Below, piece by piece: positions 34,775 to 46,529 of a stretch of 64,000 bases of DNA. A model generated the notes under the pieces. It ran no database searches, was not told the origin of the DNA, and saw only the letters and a program-made list of their open reading frames with translations. Position 1 is the stretch's first letter; each line of letters starts with the position of its first letter. Made by a program: the position numbers and the translations under genes. Origin of the DNA: Ariolimax columbianus (taxonomy: Eukaryota > Mollusca > Gastropoda > Stylommatophora > Arionidae); NCBI GenBank assembly GCA_036924085.1, contig JAVGWX010000009.1, positions 61,237,512 to 61,301,511 of the forward strand. The letters are read 5' to 3'.

Positions 34775-34975
34775 TAAGTAGTCCTCCGATTGAGGTAAGG
34801 TATTCGCCATCGGGTGTTGGAGGTCGCGGGTTCAAATCCCGGTGGAGACGCTGGGATTTTATTCACGTGGATCATCCGATAAATATTTCCCCTGATCTCT
34901 GAGTAGTGAGATCAGACACCCGTGTACAGTGGCGCGCACGTTAAAAATACCTTAGCAGTTGGAAATTGAAAGGGT
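34775..34975 (+). mobile_element. tRNA-derived SINE (third type)
   Basis: A strong B-box and T-arm (CGGGTTCAAATCCCGG) follow GGTATTCGCCATCGGGTGTT. The body holds GATCTCTGAGTAGTGAGATC, a perfect inverted repeat, and then GTGGCGCGCACGTTAAAAAT. The A-box region is degenerate. Boundaries are approximate because no target duplication was found. The head differs from the other two SINE types. Confidence 0.75.
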
Positions 34976-34979
34976 AGGC

Positions 34980-35342
34980 CTGGCTCGTACAAAATTCAAG
35001 TTAAAAATCTTCTCAAATTATTCTTAAATGTTTGCTTTCCTAGAAATAGAAATTTCCATCAACTTGGTAAAACAGTCCTTTTTATGGCCACCCCAATCAG
35101 ATAGAAGATGGGTCTCAGAACTGAATTATAACCATTTATTGTTTGCTCCAGCATCTATTATAAAACGGAACCAATTCAACTGTAGTATGTACTTTGTATA
35201 TTTTATAAATCGTGTGCTTTTACATTTCTGCACATTTTTTTTCTACGTAATGCGCAGTTACTATTTTCAGCTCCTAAAACAAATGAATTACATTACAAAA
35301 GTGCATTATGTGGAACCTATTGTTGAAAATCTCATTGAAATT
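34980..35342. other. no recognisable feature
   Basis: AT-rich sequence ahead of LINE-A copy 2. A 118-codon plus-strand frame from 35028 reads into the LINE but has no motif of its own. Confidence 0.4.
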
Positions 35343-35354
35343 GGACATGCATCT

Positions 35355-37310
35355 TCTGGAAAGATGGACTTAGAGTCAAGCTAAGAAGAAGTGATGTCTG
35401 TTGGAAGATGTACAAGTGGATCAACCACTACCTCAAACAAAGAACGGCCAGAGTCCAAGTCAGATGAGCAAAAAGGTGACACTCGAGCAGGGAGTACCCC
35501 AAGGGGGAGTATTGTCACCCACACTCTTCCTGGTATATATAAACGATATCACAGAGAATATACCAAGAAGAGTCCATAGCTCAATGTTTGCAGACGATCT
35601 GGCTATGTGGACCTCTGAAAAGAATCTCACCATAGCAAGAAATCGGATGCAGACGGCCCTAACATCGCTGGAAGAGTGGGCGAACTCATGGCTGGTCAAA
35701 ATAAACGAGGAGAAAACCACATGCACAATATTCTCGCTTTCATTAAAACCCCAAAGTACCAAATTAAGTCTAAATGGCAAAATCCTGCAGCCAAACGACA
35801 ACCCAACCTATCTGGGAGTCACATTTGATCGGCGCATGACATGGAAAAGTCAGATTGAGAGAAACCGAATGAAAGCCAGAGAAAGAATGGCAATCATGAG
35901 GAAACTTGCTGGCACAAGCTGCGGAGCAGACGAAGGCATACTAAAGAAACTGTATACTGGAAGAGTGAGACCAGTTCTCGAGTATGTCATTGCGGCATGG
36001 ACAACAGCAGCGAAGGCGAACTTCGATAAAGTTAACAAACTTCAAAACCAAGCCATGAGAATTATAACAGGTGGCATGAAGTCAACGCCAATTGTAGAAC
36101 TTGAAAAGATTACAAAACTGCAATCCATGACCGATAGAAGAGACTGCAGAGCCCAGCTGCAGTCAGAGAAACTCCGAAGACTGACCGACCATCCAATGCA
36201 CCAGAGACTAAACAATTTGGGAAATGGGAAACTAAAGCGGAGAAACTTTGCAGAAATAACCAAAGCAAAGATGCACGAAGATCCCATAAACGCACTAACA
36301 ACACCAAAACCCATCACTACTGTACGAAAACCTACCTGGAGGCAGGATATATTCCCAGAGGTGGTAGAAAATATACCAGGTATTGCAAACAAAAACTGCC
36401 AGACTGAAAAAGAAAGGAGAGATACTACCCTAAGCTTCATAACGAAAAGCTACCCAAGCATGGACTGGACCCATGCATACACCGACGGTTCTGTAACAAA
36501 CACTACACAGAACGGAGGGGCAGGAGCATTCCTGAACCTACCAAATGGCAGAAAAATAACACTGTCATTCGCTACTGGTAAGTACATAAGCAATTTCAGA
36601 GCGGAGGCAGAGGCACTGAGGGCGGCAGTGCAAGAAATGGTGACACGCAGTGAAAATGAGAGCCATATAGTCCTGCTGACAGATGCTCTCGCCGTAGTCA
36701 CAGCGCTAAAAAGCCAGAAAAACACTGAGCTTAATGACTTAAGAGCAGCACTCTGCAAACTGTGCCAGCAGTCCGCACCAAAAAGGGTAGTGGTACAGTG
36801 GGTCCCATCACACTGCACCATCCAAGGCAACGAGGAGGCAGACAGACTGGCAAAAGAAGGTGCAAGACTACCACAAACAGATACTAGTATGACGTACGAA
36901 GAGTCAAAACGGCTTATCAAAGCCAGATACATGACCAAATGGGAAACCGAACATACTGGTTACACCAAAAACGATGCCTATTACCAGTTGAACCGAAGAG
37001 AGCAGGTCGTTGTCTTCAGACTTCGCACTGGCCACAATAGACTGAGGTACCACCTATTCAACAAATTGAAGATAGGGTGTACCGACGAATGCCCGTGCGG
37101 TACTGGTAAAATGACCACTGAACATCTGCTGCAGAACTGCCCGACATACGAGGATCAGAGAGAGCAGATGTGGCCATTACCAGTGGAACTGCAAGACAAG
37201 CTCTATGGCAGTGGCGAGAGCCTCAGGATGACCGCCGCTTTTTTCGAAAAAATAATGGTTGCTGTCTGACTGCGTACGCAGAAGAAGAAGAAGAAGAAGA
37301 AGAAGAAGAA
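35355..37310 (+). mobile_element. LINE-A copy 2, 5'-truncated in RT
   Basis: Bounded by the 12-bp duplication GGACATGCATCT (35343-35354 and 37311-37322). It starts inside RT at the sequence encoding WKDGLRVKL and ends with ten or so GAA triplets. It is nearly identical to copy 1 over its whole length, which implies a recent common source. Confidence 0.95.
35401..37269 (+). pseudogene. LINE-A pol fragment (RT palm to C-terminus), long open frame
   Basis: The 622-codon frame is open, but its first 20 or so codons are out of register. A 7-bp loss at about 35459 (copy 1 reads AAGTACAAGGGCAGATG, this copy AAGTCAGATG) joins a shifted start to the true RT frame at MSKKVTLEQ. From there GVPQGGVLSP, the catalytic FADD box, all four RNase H acidic motifs (YTDGS, RAEAEAL, LLTDAL, GNEEADRL) and the CPCGTGK...HLLQNC motif are intact to the stop. 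RT motif A and everything upstream are missing, so this copy cannot reverse transcribe on its own. Confidence 0.9.
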
Positions 37311-37322
37311 GGACATGCATCT

Positions 37323-38188
37323 GCTTATAGAAAGACATAAAAACAAAATTTATAGTAAATTATTTTTTCAAGGAACAAAATAATTCCTTTGCTAACAAAT
37401 ATCAAAGGAACTAGTCACTTTAAGAAAATTGCACTATCTGACACAATATAAATTATTAAGTCACTGGGACATTGAAAAGATAAGTTGACGTGCAAACAAT
37501 CACGCATACAGGTGTAAGGGTTATGGAGATATTAGGCGACAATTGACGGCATCCATTGTGAAACGGACAATATTTGACAAATGAAAGTTTCATCATTTAG
37601 TCGTCGGTCTTTTAAGGGTGGGGGGGGGGGGGGGGGTTATGTCGGGCATGTTTTGTTTCATAGTACTCGTAGTTAAACTGCTGTTGTGGAATGAAGTTAA
37701 AGGCATGCACCAAATCGCTTAATTGAGCTCACGCAGTGAATGTATCCGTGGCAACTCGTTCTCAAAAGTGGTTTCTAGCGTCCTAGTCTGACAGATTTAC
37801 CAATATGCTTGAAATGTTGCAGTAGACTATTCACTTGGGCGGTACGTCACTCGGCTTCAACAGACACCAACAATAATATAGTTATAGCGTGTTACAGTCA
37901 CATTTCACATCGTGTTTTTTTCTGTGTTCTGGATATCGTGATATTAAGGATATAAATTAGCTTTGATATACATTATCTGTCTGGTCTCTCTCTCTGTCTC
38001 TCTCTCTTTCTCTCCCTATGTACATGTTCTGTCTTTGTCCCCATCTATCAGTCCGTGTCTCTCTCTAGCAGACGTATCTTCAGCATCTTAGTTATCAGTT
38101 AGTTTGTATCTTGATGGATACCGTGTTGAATCTAAATCATCTCTCCTGTCTCAGATTTGCTGTGTCTGACGTCGGCAACCAGTGGTTA
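37323..38188. other. unrecognised sequence with a 17-bp poly(G) run
   Basis: This contains an uninterrupted G run at 37620-37636 and a CT-rich patch at about 37980-38035. Otherwise no gene or repeat family. Confidence 0.6.
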
Positions 38189-38189
38189 A

Positions 38190-38330
38190 TTGGTTTGATT
38201 TAAGGTTTGTCTTTCTAGATTCGTGTGACGACGGTACGTAACTTTCCACCACAGACTGTAGTCCTTTGGGCGATAACAGGGCGTATTGCCCAGTGTATCG
38301 ATGCGTGTGTATATCTGTTTGTAATGTGGA
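38190..38330 (+). repeat. dispersed repeat family Q, copy 3 (5' part)
   Basis: This matches Q copy 2 over CCACAGACTGTAGTCCTTTG, GGGCGATAACAGGGCG and CCAGTGTATCGATGCGTGTG. It leads without a break into a 49-bp array built from its own sequence. Confidence 0.65.
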
Positions 38331-39052
38331 CGTATTGGTCAGTGTATGAATGCGTATGAGTATCTGTGTGTAATGTATGCATATAAGTCAGTGTATATAA
38401 GCGTGTGAGTATCTGTGTGTAATGTATGCATATAAGTCAGTGTATATAAGCGTGTGAGTATCTGTGTGTAATGTATGCATATAAGTCAGTGTATATAAGC
38501 GTGTGAGTATCTGTGTGTAATGTATGCATATATGTCAGTGTATATAAGCGTGTGAGTATCTGTGTGTAATGTATGCATATACGTCAGTGTTTATAAGCGT
38601 GTGAGTATCTGTGTGTAATGTATGCATATAAGTCAGTGTATATAAGCGTGTGAGTATCTGTGTGTAATGTATGCATATAAGTCAGTGTATATAACCGTGT
38701 GAGTATCTGTGTGTAATGTATGCATATAAGTCAGTGTATATAACCGTGTGAGTATCTGTGTGTAATGTAGGCATATAAGTCAGTGTATATAAGCGTGTGA
38801 GTATCTGTGTGTAATATATGCATATAATTCAGTGTATATAAGCGTGTGAGTATCTGTGTGTAATGTATGCATATAAGTCAGTGTATATAACCGTGTGAGT
38901 ATCTGTGTGTAATGTATGCATATAAGTCAGTGTATATAAGCGTGTGAGTATCTGTGTGTAATGTATGCATATAATTCAGTGTATATAAGCGTGTGAGTAT
39001 CTGTGTGTAATGTATGCATATAAGTCAGTGTATATAAGCGTGTGAGTATCAG
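38320..39052. repeat. 49-bp minisatellite derived from family Q, about 15 copies
   Basis: Unit TAATGTATGCATATAAGTCA, then GTGTATATAAGCGTGTGAGT, then ATCTGTGTG. The first units (TTGGTCAGTGTATGAATGCG) are intermediate between the Q block CCAGTGTATCGATGCGTGTG and the mature repeat, which shows the direction of growth. Confidence 0.93.
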
Positions 39053-40018
39053 TCTATCCACCTTCTATTGGTCGTCGTCTTGCTCAGAAGCCAGAATATG
39101 GGGTATTGTAAGCTGGCGGGTGTAGCTGATCAACCAGCATTCTCGTGAGGTGATCGAACAATCGCTCATTCTGTCTGGTAATGTATTGGGCACATGGGAT
39201 GGAACCGACATTTTTGTGAATGTTCTCGTACCTAAATATGTCGCTTCAGGTGATACCGGCGGCCATTCGTAGACTCTCAGTTCGCAGGTTAAGATGTTGC
39301 AGTCTCCTGCCTTGCACATGATCCGTATTTATCTCCGGTACCACCCGGTTGATAGGAAGATGCTTTGAACAGTCTGCTGCTTTGAATCGTCTGATGCTTT
39401 GAATCGTCTGATGCTTTGAATCGTCTGCTGCTTTGAATCGTCTGCTGCTTTGTTGTGGAACTAACGTGGGGGTGTTTGAGCAGCAGTGTCAGTTGATAAA
39501 TGACTTGCATCTGGTCTCAGTTTCTCTTTCGTACCTACCGTCTTCTGAGAAAATGTTGCCTGCCTAGGTAACTGACCCCCAAGCGTGCTGGAGAGCTACA
39601 TTGTGAATACCCAGAGACTCCTGCGTATTGCTTACTCTCAAAAGTGTAATTTCAGACGTTTTAATACTTTTTGTGATACGTTTTGAGACGTTTTCATACC
39701 TTGCTTATCATATCTTGCGTCGAACGCAGCAAAGCGATTTTTGAGTTTCTGTTATGTCTGTAAATTCAAGACAATCGTCATCCGCGAATAACAGTTCATA
39801 TTATCTGGAGTGTGTGGATCAGCCTGAAAGGCATCTGACACGAGTGTAGTCATCCTTGGTGACTGGGAACACCTATGTGGCACTCACTGTCCTCCGTACT
39901 CACTCCACTCTAGTTCCATCTCTGAAGAGTCCTCACATTGTCTAATAACTCTCTCACTCTCTGTATCTGATCGCTGTCTACTTCTTTCCGATCAGTCGTC
40001 CCTCCTCGATCTCTGTCT
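39053..40018. other. mostly unrecognised; 18-bp array at 39358-39450
   Basis: Five units of GCTTTGAATCGTCTGMTG-type sequence (M = A or C) lie at 39358-39450. The flanks show no gene or family. Confidence 0.6.
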
Positions 40019-40019
40019 T

Positions 40020-40051
40020 ATTTCTTGTCCCCATTTCTGATCAGTCAGTCA

Positions 40052-40086
<35 letters not shown>

Positions 40087-40198
40087 ACTCACATGTATGT
40101 TTATATCTCTTTTTATCTAATCTCTGTATAACTTTATATCTCTCTTTCTCTCGCACTCTCTCTGTGTCCGATCTCTTGCCTCCTATTTTCGGCCAGTC

Positions 40199-40234
<36 letters not shown>

Positions 40235-40420
40235 ATCTATCTCTCTGCCTGCACTGTCTCAATATTTGATATATATTTCTACTCTCTCTCGCTCTCTCTC
40301 TCTCTTTCTATCTCTTTCTCTGTCTGTCTGTCTGGGTTCTGTGTCGATATTTGATATATATGTCCAATCTCTCTCTTCATCTCTTATGTATCCGTCTATC
40401 TCCCTTTTCTCTCTTGTCTC
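40020..40420. repeat. (CT)n-rich compound microsatellite
   Basis: TCTC-rich tracts separated by short unique stretches. The segment around TCAATATTTGATATATAT at about 40258 recurs at about 40347 in similar context, showing an internal duplication. Confidence 0.9.
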
Positions 40421-41584
40421 TATGTTCGCGTCTCCCTACACATGTACGACTGAAAATATCAAATCTATTTATAACTCAATACCATATCCCTAGACCGTGT
40501 TCATGATTTTATAAAAGGTAACATTAAACTAGATACAAGACACTGCCATAAGAGAGGAAGTGTTGTAGATGGCATTATACGACTACCCAGCTCGTATCTA
40601 AGATAGTGAGACAAAGTCAATCCTCTCTACATTATCTTCTTGAATTGCAAGTTTAGACTGTGTAGACTGAGACGTGTTGAGACCGGAAAACGAACTATGT
40701 CTCTTTTCGACCAGAAACAAGGAATCTAACGACTCTGCCATCTAGACTCGTTTATGAATCTGAACAATAACTTGCTATAGCGGAGGTGTGTTTCCAGAAT
40801 ACTGATAATCTGTCACATTTGTTCACTGAACAAGCAAGCGTTGTTGGCTATTGCAGTCGTAAATACATTTGACTTGCTTCAGTGTCAAATTTATTGGCGA
40901 CGCAGTTGTTCGCTATAAACGTGATCTTTTTCTCCACAATGTTACGTCATTTGTTCTGTGGTAAGCAATTACTGACGAGGACTGAAGAATGAGCCCTCTG
41001 AAACTCATTAAATTTGTTAACATGTACCGATGATAGTTGTAGGTATGGCAGGCAAGCATCTTTAACCTGGTAAACAATAATTGCTACAAAAGCACACCAG
41101 CTCTTTAGGTTAGGCTTTCTTTAAGGAGTCAGCTACGAAGCATAGGGCCCGCACTGTAACCCCTATATTTATATATCAATATTTGTTGTCTATTGTTGTC
41201 GATGGGGACCGCCAACATCATCATGTCATTCTGCAGCCTAGAGTCTGTTGGTACACTTATGACTGATCAGGTAAACTTTCAAGCGCGGAAAGTTCTATGG
41301 CTGCCTGGATAATATAATCCACATCTGACACTGGTTTAGCCTCTGCTCTAGACTCCCTAGATGCTCGTCTATTCCTCGCTGTCTGAACACGGATGTCCTC
41401 GCTGATTGCAAAGCTCTTTTTATCGCATCTTTCCATTTTGAACGATTTTTACCCATGTTTCCAATTAGGTGAGATCTACTTGTCAACTTTGAATAGACTA
41501 ATTCTGAATGGCCCTAATGCGCTTTTTTGGGTGTTCTTGTGATCGTCTTCATTCCCTCAGTTCGCTACACAAGAGCCTCTTTGG
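40421..41584. other. no recognisable feature
   Basis: About 1.1 kb without a recognised repeat. A 63-codon minus-strand frame at 41295-41486 is basic and not low-complexity (NRSKWKDAIKRALQSAR) but I cannot assign it. Confidence 0.35.
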
Positions 41585-41597
41585 GAGTCTTTTGTTT

Positions 41598-42373
41598 CTT
41601 CTTCGTACGCTGTCAAACGTTAACCTGTATTTTTTCGAAAAAAGCAGCGGTTATCCTGAGGCTGTTGACTCTGCCATAGAGCTTGTCTCGTGTTGCCACT
41701 GGTGATGGCCACATCTGCTTTCTCTGGTCCTCGTATTTCGGGCAGTTTCGCCGCAGATGTTCAGCGTTCATTTTTCCGGTACCACAACTGCATTCGTCAC
41801 CAGTGGCAACACTAGAAAAGTTCTATGGCAGTGTCGACAGCCTCAGGATGACCGCTGCCTTTTTCGAAAAAATAATGGTTACTGTCTGACTGCGTACGAT
41901 GAAGAAGAAGAAGAAGAAGAATATGTGGTACCTCAGTCTGTTGTGGCCTGTGCGGAGTCTGAAGACCACGACCTGCTCTCTTCTGTTCAATTGGTAATAG
42001 GCATCATTTTTTGTGTAGCCAGTATGTTGTGTCCCATTTGGACATGTATCTGGCCCTAATGAGCCTTTTGGACTCTTCGTAGGTCACACTAGAATCTGGT
42101 TGTGGTAGTCTTGCACCTTCTTTTGCCAGTCTGTCTGCCTCCTCGTTGCCTTGGATGTTACAATGGGATGGAACCCACTGTACCACTACTCTTTTTGGTG
42201 CGGTCTGCTGGCATAGTTGACAGAGTACTGCTCTTAAATCATTAAGTTCAGTATTTTTCTAGCTTTTAAGTGCTGTGACTACGGCCAGGGCATCTGTGAA
42301 CAGGACTATCTGGCTTTCATTTCTTTTGCCTGTCAGCATTGCTTCTGCTGCAGCCCTCAGTGCCTCTGCCTCC
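41598..42373 (-). mobile_element. LINE-A fragment with a second LINE-A inserted in it
   Basis: Bounded by the 13-bp duplication GAGTCTTTTGTTT (41585-41597 and 42374-42386). The minus strand holds the RNase H end (VQWVPSHCNIQGNEEADRLA), YEESKRLIRARYM, the C-terminal Cys/His region and a short (GAA)n tail. It is 5'-truncated just upstream of the RNase H active-site region and interrupted at 41799-41921. Confidence 0.92.
41799..41921 (+). mobile_element. very short LINE-A 3' fragment nested in the previous one
   Basis: The plus-strand sequence runs from CCAGTGGCAACACTAG to the stop and its own (GAA)n tail, about 123 bp. It replaces about 27 bp of the host LINE-A between GCATTCGTC and GGTGGTACC, so this insertion came with a small target deletion instead of a duplication. 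Its own tail argues against simple inversion. Confidence 0.85.
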
Positions 42374-42386
42374 GAGTCTTTTGTTT

Positions 42387-42948
42387 AACATCCGTGCAAA
42401 GGCTTCATTATTTGTGATATGGTTCTGCCAGCGAATAAGCAATACACTTTCCAGAAAAGTCATGTGGAAGTGATTTAGCTTCTTAGCCGTTACCAGCGTA
42501 GACACCCCAGGTCTAACACGCGTATTGCAAGGTGGAGAAACTGGCGGCATGGTAGGCCTTCAGCTTAGTCGTAATGCCGATTCCTCAGCGATCCCACACT
42601 GTCGATCGCTTTCTCACCTTTATATATCATTTTATCACGCCTGTACTAAAGAGGAGCATAGAATAGTAGCACTGTATCTTACCAGGTATGTCGTAAGTGA
42701 CACTTAGAAACTGTTTTCCACTTGACAAATAAAGAAGAGCGCCTTGTACGAACAAATACTGCTATGTCAGATTATAACAATGCAATTGCTCCCTCACACC
42801 ACATATGATTTCTTACACACATAAAATCTTTTCAAAGCAAAAATGATTTTCACATTAAGCTTCATTGAAGCAAGTAATGTTTGGAATGTTTGCGAATTCC
42901 GTCTTATGTATAAGTTAATGCAAAATATAATATTAAATTATTTATGAC
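42387..42948. other. no recognisable feature
   Basis: Apparently unique sequence. Confidence 0.4.
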
Positions 42949-43553
42949 ACTTGTTCCCAAACTGGGGTGCATCTACTCGCATGAATACGCGAAGAGTCCT
43001 GCAGGAGTTTGTGAATGAAATATCAATTTAATTTAATTCAATTATTTTATATTTTCACTTGATTAATACAGTATTCCCCAATCGTTAAAACATCTGTTCT
43101 TTTTTTCTTTATCTGCAGGAAATATATATTGTATTACTATCAAATATTTTATGTAGAATACTGATTCTGGGACAGCAGAAGAGTAAGAGTTCTCAATATT
43201 GATGGCAAAATGTACGTGATTTGATCTTCGCTATCGAAACGTTCCAGTTTACTCGGTTTTAAATGAATACTTCGCTTTCTATTCGGAAAGGAAAGGCATC
43301 ATGAAAAGAGGTAGGCAGTCCTGCATCACACAATGATTATGAATAGTATAATCAAGTATTTTATACCTCATCTTCGACAGCAATATTTTCTACGAGTCTG
43401 CCTTGACCTTTGAGGTGGGACTCTTAGAAATATGTGAGTAGGTTTTTAATTTCACTTTGTGTAGCAATGGTAGGGAGAGACTGGTGGCAATGGTCATTTA
43501 TCTTTGATTTGCGTAGGTTCACCATCTGGAGTAGGTTGAGAATCACTGTTTAG
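42949..43553. mobile_element. possible hAT-type non-autonomous element
   Basis: The left end CACTTGTTCCCAAACTGGGG and the reverse complement of the right end, CAGTGATTCTCAACCTACTC, resemble each other (about 11 of the first 16 bases) and the common hAT terminal style CAGTGGTTCTCAA. Candidate 8-bp flanks match poorly. The interior has no frame. Tentative. Confidence 0.4.
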
Positions 43554-44261
43554 TGACATACAGCAAACAGCGGGTAAGCGAACGTCGATGTACACAAAAT
43601 ATAAAACAAAGATTATGATAATATAATCAAGGGGAGGCACAGATGCCGCCATGACAGGCTGCGGGTTTACATTGCTCTTCTGTTTTAGTTCATTGTAGAA
43701 GCCACCAGACCATGGATTTGCCGGAAAATCACACTAGTCGACGACTTACACTTGTGTTCACGGAAACGTGTTGTTGTTTTCCATTTAGACTGGTTAATTA
43801 GTTCGTTTTGTGTGTTTTATTCCGTCCGTTTATCCTGGGATGGACATCGGCTATATGAATAGTACTACGGTTAAACATGTGTAATATTTCACGGTCTAGT
43901 TCACTCGGCTGAACTTCGCGGGATTGGCGCCCTTAGCCCTAGCTGAATTTAGTGTCAGCTTTGTTGTATGAAATTTAGACACAACTTTAATGAACTGCCA
44001 CCTGGAGAGAGATGGGCTCCGTCAGGTGTGAAGCGGTCCAAGACACACCGTTGTTGTATGGCGATATCTGGCACTATAAACTGCAATAATGGTGCCTCAA
44101 CAACTTTCTAGGTTATGAGACTGAGAATAATTAATCAAAAATGGCAGAAACTATACATAACATGTCATTACTATCCCAAATAATTCGCTAAAGTTCGTCG
44201 ATTCGATAAGAATGTAAAGAAAGAGAAGAATGATAGGGAGATGATGGATGAGAGGACATAC

Positions 44262-44305
<44 letters not shown>

Positions 44306-44754
44306 GGAGAGAGAAAGAGTCAGACCATAAGATGACGACCAATGTCCATGCACTTTTTTTTTCTCAAAACATAGTATCTAGATCACATAGTAGTCCTAAT
44401 GTAGTCCCGGTTGCCTAATGAGGCGCAAGAGCATTTGTTGATATAGACTGCTGTCACTAAAAACATATTAAGTTTTTAATCACTCTTAATATCTTGGAGC
44501 AATTCGTGAACATCTTCTGATCAGCAGATCTGAGATCTGTCATCTTTCTCTTCTGGTTCCTATGAATATTTTATGGAATCCGTGGATTACAATAGTTTTT
44601 ACCTAGTCACGGAGAACAAGAAGATGAAAGAACAAAGAAGAAATCAAAGAAGATTTATCTTCAGAACAGAAAATACACGTAAAGGAGGGAGAAGATCATG
44701 AAACGGTCGAATAAGTAGAAGATAACAGAGAATGATGATGAAGAAGAAGGAGCA
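43554..44754. other. unrecognised; (GA)n at 44262-44318
   Basis: One short GA microsatellite. The rest is apparently unique. Confidence 0.5.
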
Positions 44755-46187
44755 TTCTTCTTCTTCTTCGTCGTCGTTCGTTCTCAAACTCTCGGTACCG
44801 AGCCATGAACGTTCTCAAACTGTCGCTACCAAGCGATTGAACGTTCTCAAACTGTCGCTACCAAGCCATTGAACGTTCTCAAACTGTCGCTACCAAGCCA
44901 TTGAACGTTCTCAAACTCTCGCTACCGAGCCCTGAACGTGCTCAAACTGTCGCTACCAAGCCAATGAACGTTCTCAAACTGTCGCTACCAAGCTATTGAA
45001 CGTTCTCAAACTGTCACTGCCAAGCCCAGAACGTTCTCAAACTTTCGCTACCAAGCCCAGAACGTTCTCAAACTGTCGCTATAAAGCCATTGAACGTTCT
45101 CAAACTGTCGCTACTAAGCCATTGAACGTTCTCAAACTGTCGCTACCTAGCCATTGAACGTTCTCAAACTGTCGCTACCTAGCCATTGAACGTTCTCAAA
45201 CTGTCGCTACCAAGCCATTGAACGTTCTCAAACTGTCGCTACCAAGCTATTGAACGTTCTCAAACTGTCGCTACCAAGCCCAGAACGTTCTTTAACTGTC
45301 GCTACCAAGACCAAAACGTTCTCAAACTCTCGCTACCAAGCCCAGAACGTTCTTAAACTGTCGCTACCAAGTCCAGAACGTTCTCAAACTGTTGCTACCT
45401 AGCAATTGAACGTTCTCAAACTCTCGCTACCAAGCCCAGAACTTTCTCAAACTCTCGCTACCGAGCCCTGAACTTTCTCAAACTCTCGCTACCGAGCCCA
45501 GAACGTTCTCAAACTGTCGCTACCGAGCCATTGAACGTTCTCAAACTCTCGCTACCAAGCCCAGAACGTTCTCAAACTGTCGCTACCAAGCCCAGAACGT
45601 TCTCAAACTCTCGCTACCGAGCCATTGAACGTTCTCAAACTGTCGCTACCGAGCCATTGAACGTTCTCAAACTCTCGCTACCAAGCCCAGAACGTTTTCA
45701 AACTGTCGCTACCAAGCCCAGAACGTTCTCAAACTGTCGCTACCGAGCGATTGAACGTTCTCAAACTGTCGCTACCAAGCCCCGAACGTTCTCAAACTGT
45801 CGCTACCGAGCCATTGAACGTTCTCAAACTCTAGCTACCAAGCCCATAACTTTCTCAAACTCTCGCTACCGAGCCCTGAACTTTCTCAAACTCTCGCCAC
45901 CAAGCCCAGAAAAGTGCTTTGTAACTAGCAGTATGTCCGGAGAACAAAATTCGTTGAGTTGTAGTTTACAGCTTGACTGGGATATTTGCATCTTTAGTCC
46001 GACACATCCGACCTCAGCAGGCATTTGTGGGTACCAGCTTGGCTTCCCCCTTCTCCTTAACTAGTCTGACCTGTTGCAAACTGTTATCCAGTATCACCAC
46101 GTGGAGGTGTAGAAAGGTCTTGTCAGCTGTGGTTCGCTGGCCCTGGCTGCGTAGCTCATGCACTTCTAAGGACCTTGATCCCACTGC
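44755..46187 (-). mobile_element. family R retroposon, copy 3, expanded by an internal minisatellite
   Basis: The left edge (ATTCTTCTTCTTCTTCG) is the GAA-type tail on the minus strand. Next is the R block GTTCGTTCTCAAACTCTCGG..ACCGAGCCATGAAC, which corresponds to GTTCATTCTCAATCTCCCAC..ACCAAACCATGAAA in copy 1. That block is expanded into a 31-32 bp array, then the rest of R follows (TTGTAGTTTACAGCTTGACT, CACGTGGAGGTG, GGTTCGCTGGCCC) to the usual end CTTGATCCC. The word GCATT lies on both sides (weak duplication). It is about 1.4 kb against about 0.33 kb for unexpanded copies. Confidence 0.75.
44780..45912. repeat. 31-32 bp minisatellite, about 36 copies, derived from family R
   Basis: Units GAACGTTCTCAAACTGTCGC, then TACCAAGCC, then CA or ATT. 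Units ending in CCA give 31 bp and those ending in CATT give 32 bp. The mixed lengths rotate the frame through all phases, so the 177-codon open frame at 45531-46064 is an artefact. Confidence 0.95.
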
Positions 46188-46525
46188 ATTATTAATCTTC
46201 CAACGATGAGACACAATCATTTATGCAAGAAAAGCAGTGTATTTATCTTTGTAAACGTTACATCTCCTTTCAATAAAACGAAAAGGTGACATTTCTTTCT
46301 TACAAGTCATAGAGCGGTTACGTTGAGATGTCTAGATTCCGATGAGAGGTCTGTATCGACAACTGAAAACATGGAGTCCATTACAGATGTACTTGTGAAG
46401 AAGTTAAAACAACGAGAACACATCGGGTTGAAACACGGAACATCAACAAGCATTCTCGGCCAGCCTCTGTCCACATCTATTTGCTGGGGCAAGAATGTGT
46501 CACTTTGGTGATGATAAAAAAGAAG
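46188..46525. other. no recognisable feature
   Basis: Apparently unique sequence before the pyrimidine tract. Confidence 0.4.
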
Positions 46526-46529
46526 AAAA

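Noticed and set aside
45531..46064. 177-codon frame with a repeated NVLKLSLPSPE-type pattern
   Set aside because: Translation of a 31-32 bp array running into a non-coding R element; the frame rotates with unit length.
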